Assembly: GCF_900143625.1 (NCBI RefSeq)
Contig: NZ_FRFF01000065.1
Coordinates: 1-64,000 of the forward strand
From: Nocardiopsis sp. JB363
Lineage (GTDB): Bacteria; Actinomycetota; Actinomycetes; Streptosporangiales; Streptosporangiaceae
Direction: 5' to 3'
Length of the DNA stretch: 64,000 bases
Under the pieces are notes generated by a model. The model was not told the origin of the DNA and ran no database searches. It saw only the letters and a program-made list of their open reading frames with translations. The position numbers and the translations under genes were made by a program. Position 1 is the stretch's first letter. Every line of letters starts with the position of its first letter. Positions 10,225 through 18,401 of this stretch are shown here, piece after piece.

Positions 10225-12106
10225 CGGCACCATCGCGCTCGCCGGTCTGGACGCCGCCTTCGGAGGCGGGCGCACCGGGCTGATCGGCCGGAACGGATCG
10301 GGCAAGTCCACCTTGCTCCGACTGGTCGCCGGACACCTCACCCCGACCTCCGGGACCGTCGCGGTCGACGGGGACGTGGGATACCTGGCCCAGTCGCTGC
10401 CCCTGGCCACCGGGGCGACCGTCGCCGAACTGCTCGGGATCGATCGGGTGCGCGCAGCCCTGCACGTCATCGAGGCAGGACGGGCCACCGAGGTCGATTT
10501 CGCCGAGGTCGGCGACGACTGGGACATCGAGGAACGGGCTCTGGCCCACCTGAACCGCTTCGGTGTCGACCTCGCCCCACCGGCCGGCTGCCCATGGGTC
10601 TCCACCGGCCCGCTCAAGAACCGGCGCGGCCGCACCGCGTCGGGGGCTTCCATCGGAGACAGGAGAGCAGAAGGACACGGTGGTCATGGGGGTCGCGCCG
10701 GGGCTCCCGGGGGCGTCGGGGACATGGAGTACCCGGCTTCTTCGGGCGAGGAAGGGTGGTCGGGTGAGCAGAAGGAACCGGTGGGAGCCGCGGGTTCTCC
10801 GCTGGATCGACGGGTCGCCACCCTTTCCGGAGGAGAGACCGTCCTGACCGCTCTGGCCGGAATAGCCCTGCGCCGACCCGCCATCACCCTGCTGGACGAG
10901 CCCACCAACAACCTCGATCGGTCGGCTCGGGAGCGCCTCTACCGGGCGGTCGAACACTGGCCAGGGGTGCTCATCGTGGTCAGCCACGACACGGAGCTCC
11001 TGGAACTGGTCGACCAGATCGCCGAGCTCCGTGACGGAGGTCTGCGCACCTGGGGAGGGAATTTCTGCGACTACACCGAACAACTCGCCGTCGAACAGGA
11101 GGCCGCGCGACGGACCGTGCGGGCCGCCGAGGCCGAGGTGCGTAGGGAGAAGCGTCAGCTGGCCGAAGCCCAGATCAAGCTGGCCCGACGGGTCCGCTTC
11201 GGACAGAAGAAGTACGACACCAAACGCGAACCTCGGGTCATCATGAACCAGCGCAAGCGCGAAGCACAGGTCTCGGCGGGCAAGCACCGCATCCTGCTGG
11301 AGGACAGGCTCACCGAGGCACGTGAAGGGCTCGACGTGGCGGAGGACACGATGCGCGACGATCCCGCCATCCGGATCGACCTGCCGCACACCGAGGTCCC
11401 GGCCGGACAGGACGTTCTCCGACTGGACACGTGGACACCGGGGGAGGGGGCCACCCGCCCACCAGAGTCGACGTGCGGCGGGAGAGGGACGCCTCCGACC
11501 GTGGCGAACGGGCGGTTGTACCTACGCGGTCCCGAACGGGTGGCGATCACCGGTCCGAACGGTTCCGGGAAGACGACCCTGCTGCGCGCGATCGTCGCCG
11601 CGGTCGGTGGGGATCGGCCGGAACCAAGCGGCCACACTTCTCCGGTCCGGGTCGCTCACGTGATCGATCGGGTCGGTTACCTGCCCCAACGACTGGACAA
11701 CCTGGACGAGGGGCTGAGCGTGCTCGACAACCTGCGCGTCGCCGCACCTTCCGCCGGGGTCCAGGACTTGCGTGCCGGGTTGGCCCGATTCCTGCTTCGC
11801 GGAGATCGGGTGGAGCAGAGGGTCGCGGACCTGTCCGGTGGTGAGCGCTTCCGGGTGGCTCTGGCCCGCATCCTGCTGGCCGACGAACCACCACGGCTGT
11901 TGATCCTGGACGAGCCCACCAACAACCTCGACCTGGAGAGCCGGGAGCAATTGGTGCGGGCGTTGAACGTCTACCGGGGCGCGCTGTTGGTGGTCGGCCA
12001 CGACCATGCCTTCCTCGCACAGGTCGGGGCCGGGCGCCGGTGGGTGGTGGAACGCGATCGACCACCGGTGGAAGCGGAGCCGGTGCGGACGCCCCTGTCC
12101 GGGTGA
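10178..12106 (+). CDS. ABC-F family ATPase
   Basis: 642-residue soluble protein with two ABC ATPase domains and no membrane segment, the hallmark of ABC-F proteins that act on the ribosome (translation factors and antibiotic ribosome-protection proteins). Domain 1: Walker A IGRNGSGKST (~residue 40), signature TLSGGE, Walker B LLDEPTNNLD. Domain 2: Walker A TGPNGSGKTT (~residue 460), signature DLSGGERF, Walker B ILDEPTNNLD. The charged linker between them (QEAARRTVRAAEAEVRREKR) is the helical interdomain arm. ATG 10178 is chosen for GGGAGG four to nine bases upstream. Domain 1 carries a low-complexity Gly/Arg insertion of about 70 residues (roughly residues 140-210) just before its signature, unusual for the family. 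Whether it gives drug resistance is unproven. Confidence 0.9.
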   Translation: MTCAVICDRLTYSWPDGTIALAGLDAAFGGGRTGLIGRNGSGKSTLLRLVAGHLTPTSGTVAVDGDVGYLAQSLPLATGATVAELLGIDRVRAALHVIEAGRATEVDFAEVGDDWDIEERALAHLNRFGVDLAPPAGCPWVSTGPLKNRRGRTASGASIGDRRAEGHGGHGGRAGAPGGVGDMEYPASSGEEGWSGEQKEPVGAAGSPLDRRVATLSGGETVLTALAGIALRRPAITLLDEPTNNLDRSARERLYRAVEHWPGVLIVVSHDTELLELVDQIAELRDGGLRTWGGNFCDYTEQLAVEQEAARRTVRAAEAEVRREKRQLAEAQIKLARRVRFGQKKYDTKREPRVIMNQRKREAQVSAGKHRILLEDRLTEAREGLDVAEDTMRDDPAIRIDLPHTEVPAGQDVLRLDTWTPGEGATRPPESTCGGRGTPPTVANGRLYLRGPERVAITGPNGSGKTTLLRAIVAAVGGDRPEPSGHTSPVRVAHVIDRVGYLPQRLDNLDEGLSVLDNLRVAAPSAGVQDLRAGLARFLLRGDRVEQRVADLSGGERFRVALARILLADEPPRLLILDEPTNNLDLESREQLVRALNVYRGALLVVGHDHAFLAQVGAGRRWVVERDRPPVEAEPVRTPLSG

Positions 12107-12145
12107 ACAGCTCAGGTCGAGGCCGGTAGGGCGGACCTCGTGGGG

Positions 12146-12568
12146 TCAGGAGGTGGTGGTGCGGTGTCGGTGGAGGATTTCGAGGACGAAGCCGGGGATG
12201 AGGAGGGCGTCCCACCGTTCGGGAGCGACCCAGTCGAGTTCTTGACCTTCGGTGAGGGTCAGGGCGCGGGGGTCGCCCTCCCAGATGGCGGAGAAGAAGG
12301 TGAGGTACTGCCCGGAGCCGTTGACGTCGGGGGCATCGCAGAACTCGGTGAGTCCTTCGACGGTGAGACCGGCCTCCTCCTGGAGTTCGCGGACGATGGC
12401 CTCGCGCGGGGCCTCCCCTTCCTCGCAACCACCGCCCAGAGTGCTCCAGTGGCCGGGCCAGGCGATGCCGGGGATGTCGTCGCGCAGGTGCATCAGATAC
12501 CGTCCGGCGCCGTTGGTGATGATGGCCATCGCGCCATGGGTGGAAGGAGGGATCGTCATGTCGCTCAC
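12146..12568 (-). CDS. NUDIX hydrolase
   Basis: 140-residue protein with a complete NUDIX box: the GX5EX7REUXEEXGU pattern is filled by GGCEEGEAPREAIVRE followed by LQEEAGL, about residues 47-69. The family hydrolyses nucleoside diphosphates linked to another moiety, using Mg2+ bound by the box glutamates. The substrate cannot be inferred from context. It is convergent with the ABC-F gene and lies 76 bp beyond tag on the same strand. Confidence 0.9.
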   Translation of the reverse strand: MSDMTIPPSTHGAMAIITNGAGRYLMHLRDDIPGIAWPGHWSTLGGGCEEGEAPREAIVRELQEEAGLTVEGLTEFCDAPDVNGSGQYLTFFSAIWEGDPRALTLTEGQELDWVAPERWDALLIPGFVLEILHRHRTTTS

Positions 12569-12644
12569 GCTAGGTCACGGGGCGTTCCAAGGCCCATCCT
12601 GTGGGGCTCCTATGGGGCGGGGGTGTGCGCCACGAGGGCGGCGG

Positions 12645-13214
12645 TCAGGGTTTGGCCGGACAACCCACCAGGTGATCCTCGACCACCCCGGTGGCCTGGA
12701 GATAGGAGTAGGTGATGGTGCCGCCGACGAAGGTGAACCCGCGCCGCTTGAGGTCGCGGCTCAGCCGGTCGGCGAGCGGGGTGGTCACCGGAACCTCCTC
12801 GGGTGTGGTCCAGTGGCCCACCACCGGGGTGCCGTCCACTCGGTCCCACAGGTAGGCGTCGAAGCTTCCGAACTCCTCGCGCACCCGTAGGAAGGCCTGT
12901 GCGTTGCGTACCGCCGAACCGACCTTGAGGCGGTTGCGGATGATCCCCGGGTCCGACAGCAGGCGGTCCGTTTCGGTCTGCCTGTAGTCGGCGATCCGAT
13001 CGAAGTCGAAACCGTCCATCGCCCGCCGATAGTTCTCGCGCTTGTTCAGCACCGTGGCCCAGGACAGACCGGCCTGCGCACCTTCCAGCACGAGCATCTC
13101 GAACAGGTAGTGGTCCTCGTGCGAGGGTCGCCCCCATTCGCCGTCGTGGTAGGCGGTCATGAGCTCGGAGGTGTTCCGGGCCCAAGCACAGCGTGGATCG
13201 TCGACGTCGGGCAC
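12645..13214 (-). CDS. tag: DNA-3-methyladenine glycosylase I
   Basis: 189-residue base-excision enzyme removing 3-methyladenine. Conserved segments follow the Escherichia coli Tag pattern: CAWARN near the N-terminus, YHDGEWG, LEGAQAGLSW, KRENYR, GIIRNRLK, and the C-terminal RRGFTFVGGTITYSYLQA and DHLVGC. The Cys near residue 9, the His in YHDGEWG and the C-terminal His/Cys are the zinc ligands. The start is GTG 13214, chosen because AAGGAG lies five bases before it. Divergent from a GNAT gene. Confidence 0.93.
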   Translation of the reverse strand: MPDVDDPRCAWARNTSELMTAYHDGEWGRPSHEDHYLFEMLVLEGAQAGLSWATVLNKRENYRRAMDGFDFDRIADYRQTETDRLLSDPGIIRNRLKVGSAVRNAQAFLRVREEFGSFDAYLWDRVDGTPVVGHWTTPEEVPVTTPLADRLSRDLKRRGFTFVGGTITYSYLQATGVVEDHLVGCPAKP

Positions 13215-13340
13215 GGGGGCTCCTTGTGGGCTGGTCGGTGCGGGGCATGTCCATCGTCCCCGAGGTCGACGACCATCCAACACATGGCGCGTTCGGCAAA
13301 ACACGTTGAGCCGTTCGCCGGAGGAGGCGAGGATGCGTGG

Positions 13341-13910
13341 GTGACGAACACGAATGCTGGGACCGTACCGACCGGCGCTCCTCGGGTGCGCCTGGTGGAG
13401 ATGACCGAACCCGTCCTGGTCGCCCTGAAGGAGGGGGACACCTCGACCGCCGGGAAGTTGGTGGGCGCGGAACTGGGCCCGCACTTCGCCGAGGAGGAGA
13501 TGCGCTGGCTCAGCGGTTACCGCCTGGACCAGTTGCGTGCGGTGCCGGCGCGTGCCGGTTGGTTGACCAACGTCGTGGTCGACGCCGACGACGGCAGGGC
13601 GGTCGGTCACGCGGGTTTCCACGGGCCACCGGATGAGCGCAGGAGTGTGGAGATCGGATATTCCGTCGTGCCGGAGCTGCGGCGTCGGGGTTACGCACGT
13701 GCGACGGTGGCGGAGCTGCTGCGGCGGGCCGACGCGTCGCCGGAGGTGGTGACGGTCTGTGCCTCGATCAGCCCGGACAACGCCGGTTCGCTCGCCACCA
13801 TCGCCGGTTTCGGCTTCGAACGGGTCGGTGAGCAGTGGGACGAGCGTGACGGCCTGGAGCACATCTTCGAGCGGCCCTCGCCCTTGCCGGGGGAATCGGC
13901 TCGGGGGTAG
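13341..13910 (+). CDS. GNAT-family N-acetyltransferase
   Basis: 189-residue acetyltransferase. The acetyl-CoA loop is recognisable as VVPELRRRGYARATVAELL (about residues 112-130; the R/Q-x-x-G-x-G/A pattern of motif A), preceded by VEIGYSV and followed by SISPDNAGSLATIAGFGF, the usual C-terminal half. It resembles the RimJ/RimL-like branch. The substrate is unknown. The start is GTG 13341, with GGAGGAGGCGAGG just upstream; an ATG further in (residue ~21) is possible. Divergent from tag. Confidence 0.82.
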   Translation: MTNTNAGTVPTGAPRVRLVEMTEPVLVALKEGDTSTAGKLVGAELGPHFAEEEMRWLSGYRLDQLRAVPARAGWLTNVVVDADDGRAVGHAGFHGPPDERRSVEIGYSVVPELRRRGYARATVAELLRRADASPEVVTVCASISPDNAGSLATIAGFGFERVGEQWDERDGLEHIFERPSPLPGESARG

Positions 13911-13922
13911 CGTTCCCCTAGG

Positions 13923-13940
13923 TATCTCGACATCAAGGTA
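13923..13940. promoter_or_regulatory. Candidate MarR-type operator
   Basis: TATCTCGACATCAAGGTA is an imperfect 18-bp palindrome of the TATCTCGA-TATCGAGATA kind often bound by MarR-family regulators in actinomycetes. It lies in the short promoter region upstream of the ABC remnant/VOC unit. No MarR gene is present nearby, so the regulator would be elsewhere or have been lost with the deleted ABC genes. Confidence 0.35.
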
Positions 13941-13978
13941 AATACGGTTTCGCCTCGACCCCCCCCCGGAGGACGCAC

Positions 13979-14152
13979 GTGAGTGCCCTGGAGATCACCG
14001 ACCTCAGACGTGTCTACCGGCGAAAAGGGGGTGCGGACCTGGCCGCCCTGCGCGGAGTCACCCTCGATATCCCCGAAGGCGAGGTGCACGGGCTGCTCGG
14101 ACCCAACGGCGCGGGCGACGGAACCCTGGACCGAACCGAGAGGAACGTATGA
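13979..14152 (+). pseudogene. Truncated ABC ATPase (Walker A stump)
   Basis: A frame of 57 codons begins at GTG 13979 behind a GGAGG site and encodes the start of an ABC exporter ATPase: LEITDLRRVYRR, LAALRGVTLDIPEGEVHGLL, then GPNGAG. At exactly the point where the Walker A lysine (GKT/S) should follow, the sequence changes to DGTLDRTERNV and ends at TGA 14150-14152, which overlaps the ATG of the next gene. Everything downstream (rest of Walker A, signature, Walker B) is missing. This looks like a deletion that fused an ABC gene's 5' end to the region just before the VOC gene. It may still serve as a translated leader. Confidence 0.8.
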
Positions 14153-14538
14153 CGGCCCCCGACACCTCCACCGCGCTCGGCTTCGGTCTCCACCATGTCC
14201 AGATCGCCCTCCCCCCGGGTGGTGAGCAGGGCTGCCGTGCTTTCTACGTGGGCGTCCTCGGCTTCGTCGAGATCCCCAAGCCCCCGGTTCTGGCGGCCCG
14301 CGGAGGCCTGTGGGTGCGCGCCGACGCCCTGGAGATCCACCTGGGAGTCGAGAAGGGATTCATCCCGCAGCGCAAGGCGCACCCCGGCATCCTCGTGCGT
14401 GAGATCGACACCCTCGCCGAGCGGATCACCGCGGCCGGACACGAGGTGACCTGGGATGACGCCTTCCCCGGCTATCGACGTTTCCACGTTTTCGACAACA
14501 ACGGCAACCGGCTGGAGTTCCTCAGCCCGCAGGAGTGA
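14149..14538 (+). CDS. VOC-family (glyoxalase/bleomycin-resistance fold) protein
   Basis: 129-residue protein of the vicinal-oxygen-chelate superfamily. Two babbab modules are seen: GLHHVQIALPPGGE near the start and RFHVFDNNGNRLEFL at the end, the latter being the standard C-terminal metal-ligand segment. Members are dioxygenases, glyoxalases or drug-sequestering proteins; which applies is unknown. Its ATG overlaps the stop of the truncated ABC ATPase (ATGA), so its translation now appears to depend on the remnant's ribosome site; it also has GAGAGGAAC immediately upstream. Confidence 0.85.
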   Translation: MTAPDTSTALGFGLHHVQIALPPGGEQGCRAFYVGVLGFVEIPKPPVLAARGGLWVRADALEIHLGVEKGFIPQRKAHPGILVREIDTLAERITAAGHEVTWDDAFPGYRRFHVFDNNGNRLEFLSPQE

Positions 14539-14556
14539 GCACGAGCACCCGCCGCC

Positions 14557-14582
14557 CGGGCCGGGAAGCGACGTCCGGCCCG
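14557..14582. terminator. Hairpin between convergent VOC and ABC genes
   Basis: CGGGCCGG (14557-14564) pairs with CCGGCCCG (14575-14582) around a ten-base loop in the 61-bp gap between convergent genes; probably a bidirectional terminator. Confidence 0.55.
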
Positions 14583-14599
14583 AGCGCGTCCTCGGATCC

Positions 14600-16342
14600 T
14601 CAGTCGGTGCCGTGCCAGGAGGCCCACAGAGCCGCGTACGCACCACCGGCGGCGATGAGTTCGTCGTGCGGTCCGATCTCGGTGATCCGACCGCCCTCCA
14701 CCACCGCCACCCGGTCCGCGTCGTGCGCCGTGTGCAGTCGGTGTGCGATCGCGATCACCGTCCGACCCTCCAACACCGCGGCCAGGGACCGTTCCGCCGC
14801 TCGGGCCGTTCTCGGATCCAGGAGTGAGGTGGCCTCGTCGAGCACCACCGTGTGCGGGTCGAGCAGCACCACCCGGGCCAGTGCCACCTGCTGGGCGCGG
14901 GCCGGGTCCAGATCCACGCCGCCCGAACCCACCGCGGTGTCCAACCCCTCGGGCAGGTCCCGGACCCAGCCGGCGTCCACGGCCGCCAAGGCCGCGAGCA
15001 GCCGAGTGTCATCGGCATCCGGGGCGGCGATCGCGATGTTCTCCCGCAACGAACCCGTGAACACGTGGTGTTCCTGGTCGACCAGGACGACGCGTTCGCG
15101 CAGCACCCCGGGTGAAAGGGCACCGACGGGCACCCCACCGACCAGTACCCGGCCCGAACCGGGCACGTCCGCGCCGGACAGCAACCGCCCGATGGTGGTC
15201 TTGCCCGCCCCAGAAGGACCCACCACCGCGATCCGCTCACCGGGGCGGATCTCCAGATCGATGCCGCGCAGTACGTCATGACCGGGTACGTACGCGTAGC
15301 GCACATCCACCAGTGTGATCCCGTCGCCCTCCGGCACCGGGCCGGGCGTGGTGGACTCCTCCGGCAGTCGCTGCATCCCGCGCAGACGGGCGAAGGACGC
15401 GGTGGCCCGCTGGATCTGCTCCACCCACTGGGTCAACCGGATCATCGGGTTCACCGCCTGCTCGATGTAGAGCAGACAGGTCACCAGAGCGCCCAGTGCG
15501 ATCCCACCGTTGAGATACAGCACACCGCCCACCAACAGGGCGATGGCGCTCGGCATCATGAAACCGCCCTCGGCGAAGGGGAACAGGACCGTGCGCAGAC
15601 GCAGGGTGCCGCGCCGTGCCCGGTACAGCAGACCCACGTCCCGGTCGGTCATTTCGATCCGGTCCCCCTGGATGCCCAGACCCTCCACCGTGCGACCGCC
15701 CTCGGCGGTGGCGGACACGTTCTCCAACGCCCCGGACAGGGTCGAACCCTCCGCCAGGTAGGCCTGCCGGGACCGTCGCAGGTACCAGCGGACCACCGGT
15801 ACCACCAACGGGATCGAGACCACAACGCACAACCCCAACAGCGGGCTGATCCAGAAGATCGCGCCGAACAGCACCACGAGCTGGAACGTGTGCAGCGCGA
15901 TGTCGGGGAGGGCCCCGCGCAGTGTCTCTCCCACTGTTGCCACGTCCGCCGAGGCCCGGGTGGTGAGGTCGCCCGTGCCCGAACGTTCCACCACCCGGGT
16001 GGGCAGGGACAACGCCCGGCCCACGAAGTCCTCGCGGAGCCGCCGCAGGACGTGTTCGCCGAACCGGTAGGTGGAACGGCGCGCGTACCGGGTGAGTACG
16101 AGTTGGGCGCAGGCCGCCACCACCACACCGACGGCCATCAGGTCCACGGCGGCCAGGGTGGCGGTGCCGTCCTCCACCATGTCGATGATCCGACCCAGCA
16201 GGTAGGGGCCGACCAGCCCCGCCGCTCCGGCGAGCAGCGTCAGGACCACCAACCGGGTGACCCGTCCGCGTTCGGTGCGCAGCAGCTCGGTGGTGTCGCG
16301 GCGTACCTGGGTCCGGTCGGCGACCGGAAGTCGTTCGCTCAT
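14600..16342 (-). CDS. ABC exporter half-transporter, catalytic NBD subunit
   Basis: 580-residue fused permease-ATPase (type I exporter fold: about six membrane helices in residues 1-320, then NBD). In the NBD the Walker A (VVGPSGAGKTTIGRLL), Q-loop region, Walker B (VVLDEATSLLD) and H-loop (IAIAHRLH) are intact. The ABC signature is not: where LSGGQ is expected the sequence reads DLDPARAQQVALARV. Its partner, encoded just upstream with a four-base overlap (ATGA), has the opposite defects, so the two should form a heterodimer with a single good composite ATP site. The start is ATG 16342; the longer upstream open frame is a shadow of the partner. Confidence 0.9.
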   Translation of the reverse strand: MSERLPVADRTQVRRDTTELLRTERGRVTRLVVLTLLAGAAGLVGPYLLGRIIDMVEDGTATLAAVDLMAVGVVVAACAQLVLTRYARRSTYRFGEHVLRRLREDFVGRALSLPTRVVERSGTGDLTTRASADVATVGETLRGALPDIALHTFQLVVLFGAIFWISPLLGLCVVVSIPLVVPVVRWYLRRSRQAYLAEGSTLSGALENVSATAEGGRTVEGLGIQGDRIEMTDRDVGLLYRARRGTLRLRTVLFPFAEGGFMMPSAIALLVGGVLYLNGGIALGALVTCLLYIEQAVNPMIRLTQWVEQIQRATASFARLRGMQRLPEESTTPGPVPEGDGITLVDVRYAYVPGHDVLRGIDLEIRPGERIAVVGPSGAGKTTIGRLLSGADVPGSGRVLVGGVPVGALSPGVLRERVVLVDQEHHVFTGSLRENIAIAAPDADDTRLLAALAAVDAGWVRDLPEGLDTAVGSGGVDLDPARAQQVALARVVLLDPHTVVLDEATSLLDPRTARAAERSLAAVLEGRTVIAIAHRLHTAHDADRVAVVEGGRITEIGPHDELIAAGGAYAALWASWHGTD

Positions 16343-18102
16343 GTCCCGGCCTCCTCGTCGGCACCGCGCAGAACCAGGGCCCGGTAGTCGCCCCTGGTCT
16401 GGGCCAGCTCCCCGTGCGTGCCGACGGCGGCCACCTTCCCGTCCACGAGGAGGACGACCCGGTCCGCGCGGTCCAACAGCAGTGGCGAGGTGCCCACGAC
16501 TACGGTGGTACGCCCGGAGCGTGCTTCGTGGAGGCGTTCGGCGATCGCCGCCTCGGTGTGCGAGTCCACCGCCGAGGTGGGTTCCACCAGCACCAGGACC
16601 TCGGCGTCGGCGAGCAGTGCCCGTGCGAGTCGGACCCGCTGGCGCTGCCCTCCGGAGAGGTTGCGCCCCTGGGGCTCCACCCATGAGTCCAGGCCGTCGG
16701 GCATCGCGTCGAGGACGTCGGTGGCCGCGGCCACGCGCAGTGCCTCGCTCAGCTCCGCGTCGGTACGGCCGCCGTGCGGGTCCAAGGCCTCGCGCAGCGG
16801 GCCCGCGAACAGGTAGGCCCCGTTGTCGCTGAGCAGCAGGCGTTCGCGGACCTCGGTGAGCTCCACGTCGCGCAACGGGGCTCCGCCCCAGATGACCTCC
16901 GAGTCGATGTAGCGGCACAACCGGTCCGCGACGGCGGCGGCCTCCTTCGGGGACGCGGCCACCAGGGCCGTGGTCGTGCAGGGCACGACCGTCACCCCCG
17001 AGGCCGGATCGTCCAGCTCGGATCCGGGTGCGGGCCCCGCCCGGTTCACCCCGCTCCCGGCCGACGGCGGCTCCATGTGGAGGACCCGAAGCACTCGTCG
17101 GACCGAGACCAACCCCTGGGTGATCCCGGTGGCGCCCTCGATCAGGAAGAAGGTCGGCAGGATGAGGACGGCCACGTACGCGTAGACCGCCACGGTCTCG
17201 CCCACGGTGATCTGGTCGAGCACCGCCAGACGCGCGGCCACCCAGGTCACCACACCCAGGAACACCACGGGCAGACAGGCGCTCACGGCGTGGAACCAGC
17301 TGGTGGTCTCGCTGACCCGGTAGCCCTGCCCGAGCAGGGCCCCGGACCGTTCCTCGTAACGGCGGGCGAAGTGCTCCTTGCCGCCGATCCCGCACAGAAC
17401 CCGCAGCCCGGACACGATGTCGGCGGCCAGCGCGGTGGCCGCGCCCTGGTGTTCTCGGTAGGTCCTCTGCCGCCCGTGCAGCCGACCGAGAAGGGGACCG
17501 ACCACCAACGCCAGCACCGGGACGCCGAACACCACGATCGCGGCCAAGGGCGGCGACATGGTGAAGAGCAGGATCGCGACCCCCACGTACGCGATGACCG
17601 AACCCACCCCGGGCCCGGTCATGGTGAGGATGTGCGCGATGAGCAGGACGTCGGCGGCCTGGACGGTGGAGAGCTCACCCGAGGAGACCCTCCGGGCCAG
17701 GGACGCCCCCAACACGGTCGAGTGCCGGGTCACCACGCGCATCGTCCGGTGCGCGGCGTCCATGCGCACCAGTGACATCGTGCGGTGCCGCAGGACCGAC
17801 AGGGCCGCGTTGAGGAGGGTCACCGCGACCAGCATCGCCACCCACAGGAAGAGGGCGCGGGGGTTCTCGGCCCGAAGGCCGTCGTCGATGGCGCGGGACA
17901 GCAGGTACGGCGGGACCATCAGGACACCCATCCACAGGGTGCCGTAGAGGGCGCCGCGCAGTACCCGCCAGGGCTGACAGGAGATGAGCCACCACACGAA
18001 GCGCCCGGGCCCGCGAAGGTCGGGGACGCCGGTGGGAGGAAGCGCGGAACGGGGGAGGGGCAGGCTTCCCCAAGGGCCGGGGACTCGCGTCGTCTGGGCC
18101 AA
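16339..18102 (-). CDS. ABC exporter half-transporter, degenerate NBD subunit
   Basis: 587-residue permease-ATPase fusion, partner of the next gene. The membrane domain (about residues 25-320) is normal. In the NBD, Walker A has been lost: TALVAASPKEAAAVADRL replaces GxxGxGKS/T. Walker B reads VLVLVEPTSAVD, with Val in place of the Asp, and the H-loop His is replaced (VVVGTSPLLLDR). The signature LSGGQRQRVRLARALL is perfect. So it supplies only the signature to the partner's ATP site. The start is placed at TTG 18102 because AGGAGG lies five bases upstream; ATG 18132 is in frame but lacks a site. Confidence 0.88.
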   Translation of the reverse strand: MAQTTRVPGPWGSLPLPRSALPPTGVPDLRGPGRFVWWLISCQPWRVLRGALYGTLWMGVLMVPPYLLSRAIDDGLRAENPRALFLWVAMLVAVTLLNAALSVLRHRTMSLVRMDAAHRTMRVVTRHSTVLGASLARRVSSGELSTVQAADVLLIAHILTMTGPGVGSVIAYVGVAILLFTMSPPLAAIVVFGVPVLALVVGPLLGRLHGRQRTYREHQGAATALAADIVSGLRVLCGIGGKEHFARRYEERSGALLGQGYRVSETTSWFHAVSACLPVVFLGVVTWVAARLAVLDQITVGETVAVYAYVAVLILPTFFLIEGATGITQGLVSVRRVLRVLHMEPPSAGSGVNRAGPAPGSELDDPASGVTVVPCTTTALVAASPKEAAAVADRLCRYIDSEVIWGGAPLRDVELTEVRERLLLSDNGAYLFAGPLREALDPHGGRTDAELSEALRVAAATDVLDAMPDGLDSWVEPQGRNLSGGQRQRVRLARALLADAEVLVLVEPTSAVDSHTEAAIAERLHEARSGRTTVVVGTSPLLLDRADRVVLLVDGKVAAVGTHGELAQTRGDYRALVLRGADEEAGT

Positions 18103-18401
18103 ACGGGCCTCCTGGGGGTGGGGGTTCCCCATCGAATCAGAGGCCGGGGCCCGGATCACGTTCGGGTCGCGCTCGGGGTGCGGGAGATGTCCGAGAGAGG
18201 GGTGAGGGGGCTGTCGTGCACTTCGAGTACGAGGTCCCCATTTCCGTCCCGAACCGAATGGTGATCCTGGTGATTTTCGGTGATGAACAGGGCCGAATTC
18301 GTATAACGCCTGCGTCACGAATGGTCGCCATCCTCATATATCGCCTGAGAACGCGCATCATAAGTCGTTGGTGAACCGCCGAACAGAAGAGGTGACCGAA
18401 G

